Below are positions 6,691 through 7,751 of a DNA stretch of 7,751 nt, piece after piece (the stretch's first letter is position 1; each line of letters begins with the position of its first letter). Origin of the DNA: Caldithrix sp. RBG_13_44_9. Lineage in GTDB: Bacteria > Calditrichota > Calditrichia > RBG-13-44-9. The position numbers and the translations under genes were made by a program. The notes beneath the pieces were generated by a model that was not told where the DNA came from, did not search any database, and worked only from the letters and a program-made list of their open reading frames with translations. Location of the stretch: NCBI GenBank assembly GCA_001771055.1, contig MESS01000139.1:7785-15535 (forward strand), given 5' to 3'.

Positions 6691-7751
6691 ATGCATTCGT
6701 ATTCCTTTTCCTCTGAATCGGTTACTGATGGTCATCCGGATAAGATGGCGGACCAGATTTCCGATGCAATACTGGATGCCATATTGGAAAATGATCCTTT
6801 TGCCCGAGTGGCCTGCGAAACGTTTATCAGTAACGGTCTGGTATTTATCGGCGGCGAGATCAGTTGCGAAACATATGTGGATATCCCGGGAGTCGTGCGG
6901 GAAATGGTAAAGGAGATCGGCTATACTGATCCGCACTTTGGTTTTGATTTTGAAAGCTGTGCAGTTCTCACCAATATAAACCAGCAGTCACCCGACATTG
7001 CGATGGGAGTTGACCGGGCCGGAGCCGGAGACCAGGGAATGATGTTTGGTTATGCCAGCAATGAAACGGAAGAATTAATGCCCATGCCCATCATGCTGGC
7101 TCATAAGATTACCATGCGTCTCAGTGAAGTCCGGAGAAAGAAAATATTGGATTACCTCCGGCCTGATGGTAAAGCTCAGGTAACGGTACGTTATTCCAAC
7201 CGGAAGCCGGTAGCGGTGGAAAAGGTAGTGGTTTCTGCCAATCATAATCCGGAAGTGGAGATGGAAAATTTAAAGCAGGACATCATCCGGGAAGTAATCA
7301 ATCATGTGATACCGGAGGAATTGCGGGATAAAAATATCCAGTATTTTATTAATCCTACCGGCCGCTTTGTCATAGGGGGACCCAAAGCCGATACCGGGTT
7401 AACCGGCCGGAAAATAGTAGTGGATACTTACGGCGGCTCTTATTATGTGGGCGGGGGTTGTTTCAGCGGAAAAGATCCTACCAAGGTTGATCGGTCTGCT
7501 TCCTACTTTGCCAGATATGTGGCCAAGAACATTGTGAAAGCCGGTTTAGCAGAGCGCTGCGGACTGCAGGTAGCCTATGCCATTGGAGTAGCCGAACCGG
7601 TGAGCCTGATGGTGGAGACTTTTGGTACCGGCAAGCGGGGAGATGCCGATATTGCCAAACTGATCAACAAACATTTCGATTTTACCCCCGGAGGAATGAT
7701 CAATCATCTGGACCTGCTGCGACCTATCTATAAGAAAACCGCGGCCTTTGG
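6691..7751 (+). CDS. metK: S-adenosylmethionine synthetase (3' end cut by window)
   Basis: This encodes methionine adenosyltransferase, which joins methionine and ATP to make S-adenosylmethionine, releasing phosphate and pyrophosphate, in the cytoplasm. The window holds 353 full codons plus two bases, up to RPIYKKTAAFG, so roughly 25-35 residues are missing by comparison with the usual length of about 385. Visible motifs are SESVTDGHPDK (His15, Asp17 for Mg2+, Lys18), GAGDQGMMFGYA (111-122), GLTGRKIVVDTYGG (Arg240, Lys241) and GGGCFSGKDPTKVDRS (Lys261, Lys265, Asp267). The last groups sit at a constant -4 from E. coli Arg244, Lys245, Lys265, Lys269 and Asp271. The usual GGGAFSGKD Ala is Cys257 here. 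The ATG is chosen by the GGGAG site and the family N-terminus; the ATG at 6677 is in another frame. It lies 80 bp after the isomerase and may be read from the same transcript. Confidence 0.97.
   Translation, partial: MHSYSFSSESVTDGHPDKMADQISDAILDAILENDPFARVACETFISNGLVFIGGEISCETYVDIPGVVREMVKEIGYTDPHFGFDFESCAVLTNINQQSPDIAMGVDRAGAGDQGMMFGYASNETEELMPMPIMLAHKITMRLSEVRRKKILDYLRPDGKAQVTVRYSNRKPVAVEKVVVSANHNPEVEMENLKQDIIREVINHVIPEELRDKNIQYFINPTGRFVIGGPKADTGLTGRKIVVDTYGGSYYVGGGCFSGKDPTKVDRSASYFARYVAKNIVKAGLAERCGLQVAYAIGVAEPVSLMVETFGTGKRGDADIAKLINKHFDFTPGGMINHLDLLRPIYKKTAAF

Noticed and set aside
6233..6936. Minus-strand open frames opposite the isomerase and metK, and a plus-strand 77-codon frame starting at 6677
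   Set aside because: They overlap well-supported genes with intact catalytic motifs. The 6677 frame uses the metK ribosome-site region as its own start.

Overview
The window reads as a chromosomal segment of a bacterium from the broad Fibrobacterota–Chlorobiota–Bacteroidota (FCB) neighbourhood or a related candidate phylum. This placement is an inference. It rests on a secreted multi-Ig protein ending in a VYPNPF-type sorting domain, and on a bifunctional phosphoglucose/phosphomannose isomerase beside ptsI and metK. No closer assignment can be made from sequence alone.

Layout. Positions 1-3333 (minus strand) hold the first 1111 codons of a very large exported protein, cut by the left edge. 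It has a signal peptide, an FN3-like domain, alternating cadherin-like and putative-Ig (He_PIG-like) domains in a 567-bp (189-residue) period, more cadherin-like domains, a second FN3-like domain and the start of a C-terminal sorting domain. Positions 3334-3689 are a divergent intergenic region with a strong hairpin, a set of GGGTC/GACCC motifs and plausible promoters for both sides. Three plus-strand genes follow: ptsI (3690-5462), a bifunctional PGI/PMI (5543-6610) and metK (6691 to the right edge, missing its last few tens of codons). The two gaps between them are each 80 bp and hold no clear terminator, so co-transcription is plausible.

How the genes relate. PtsI takes phosphate from PEP, and the isomerase feeds fructose-6-phosphate into glycolysis and mannose metabolism. 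MetK makes S-adenosylmethionine and is a housekeeping neighbour with no obvious mechanistic link. The adhesin-like protein is transcribed away from this cluster and shares only the intergenic control region.

Novelty. I do not see a new defence, mobile or biosynthetic system. The parts most worth a second look are the internally duplicated surface protein, its unusual start region, and the motif cluster in the divergent intergenic region. No RNA genes, CRISPR arrays, insertion sequences or integrase genes were seen.
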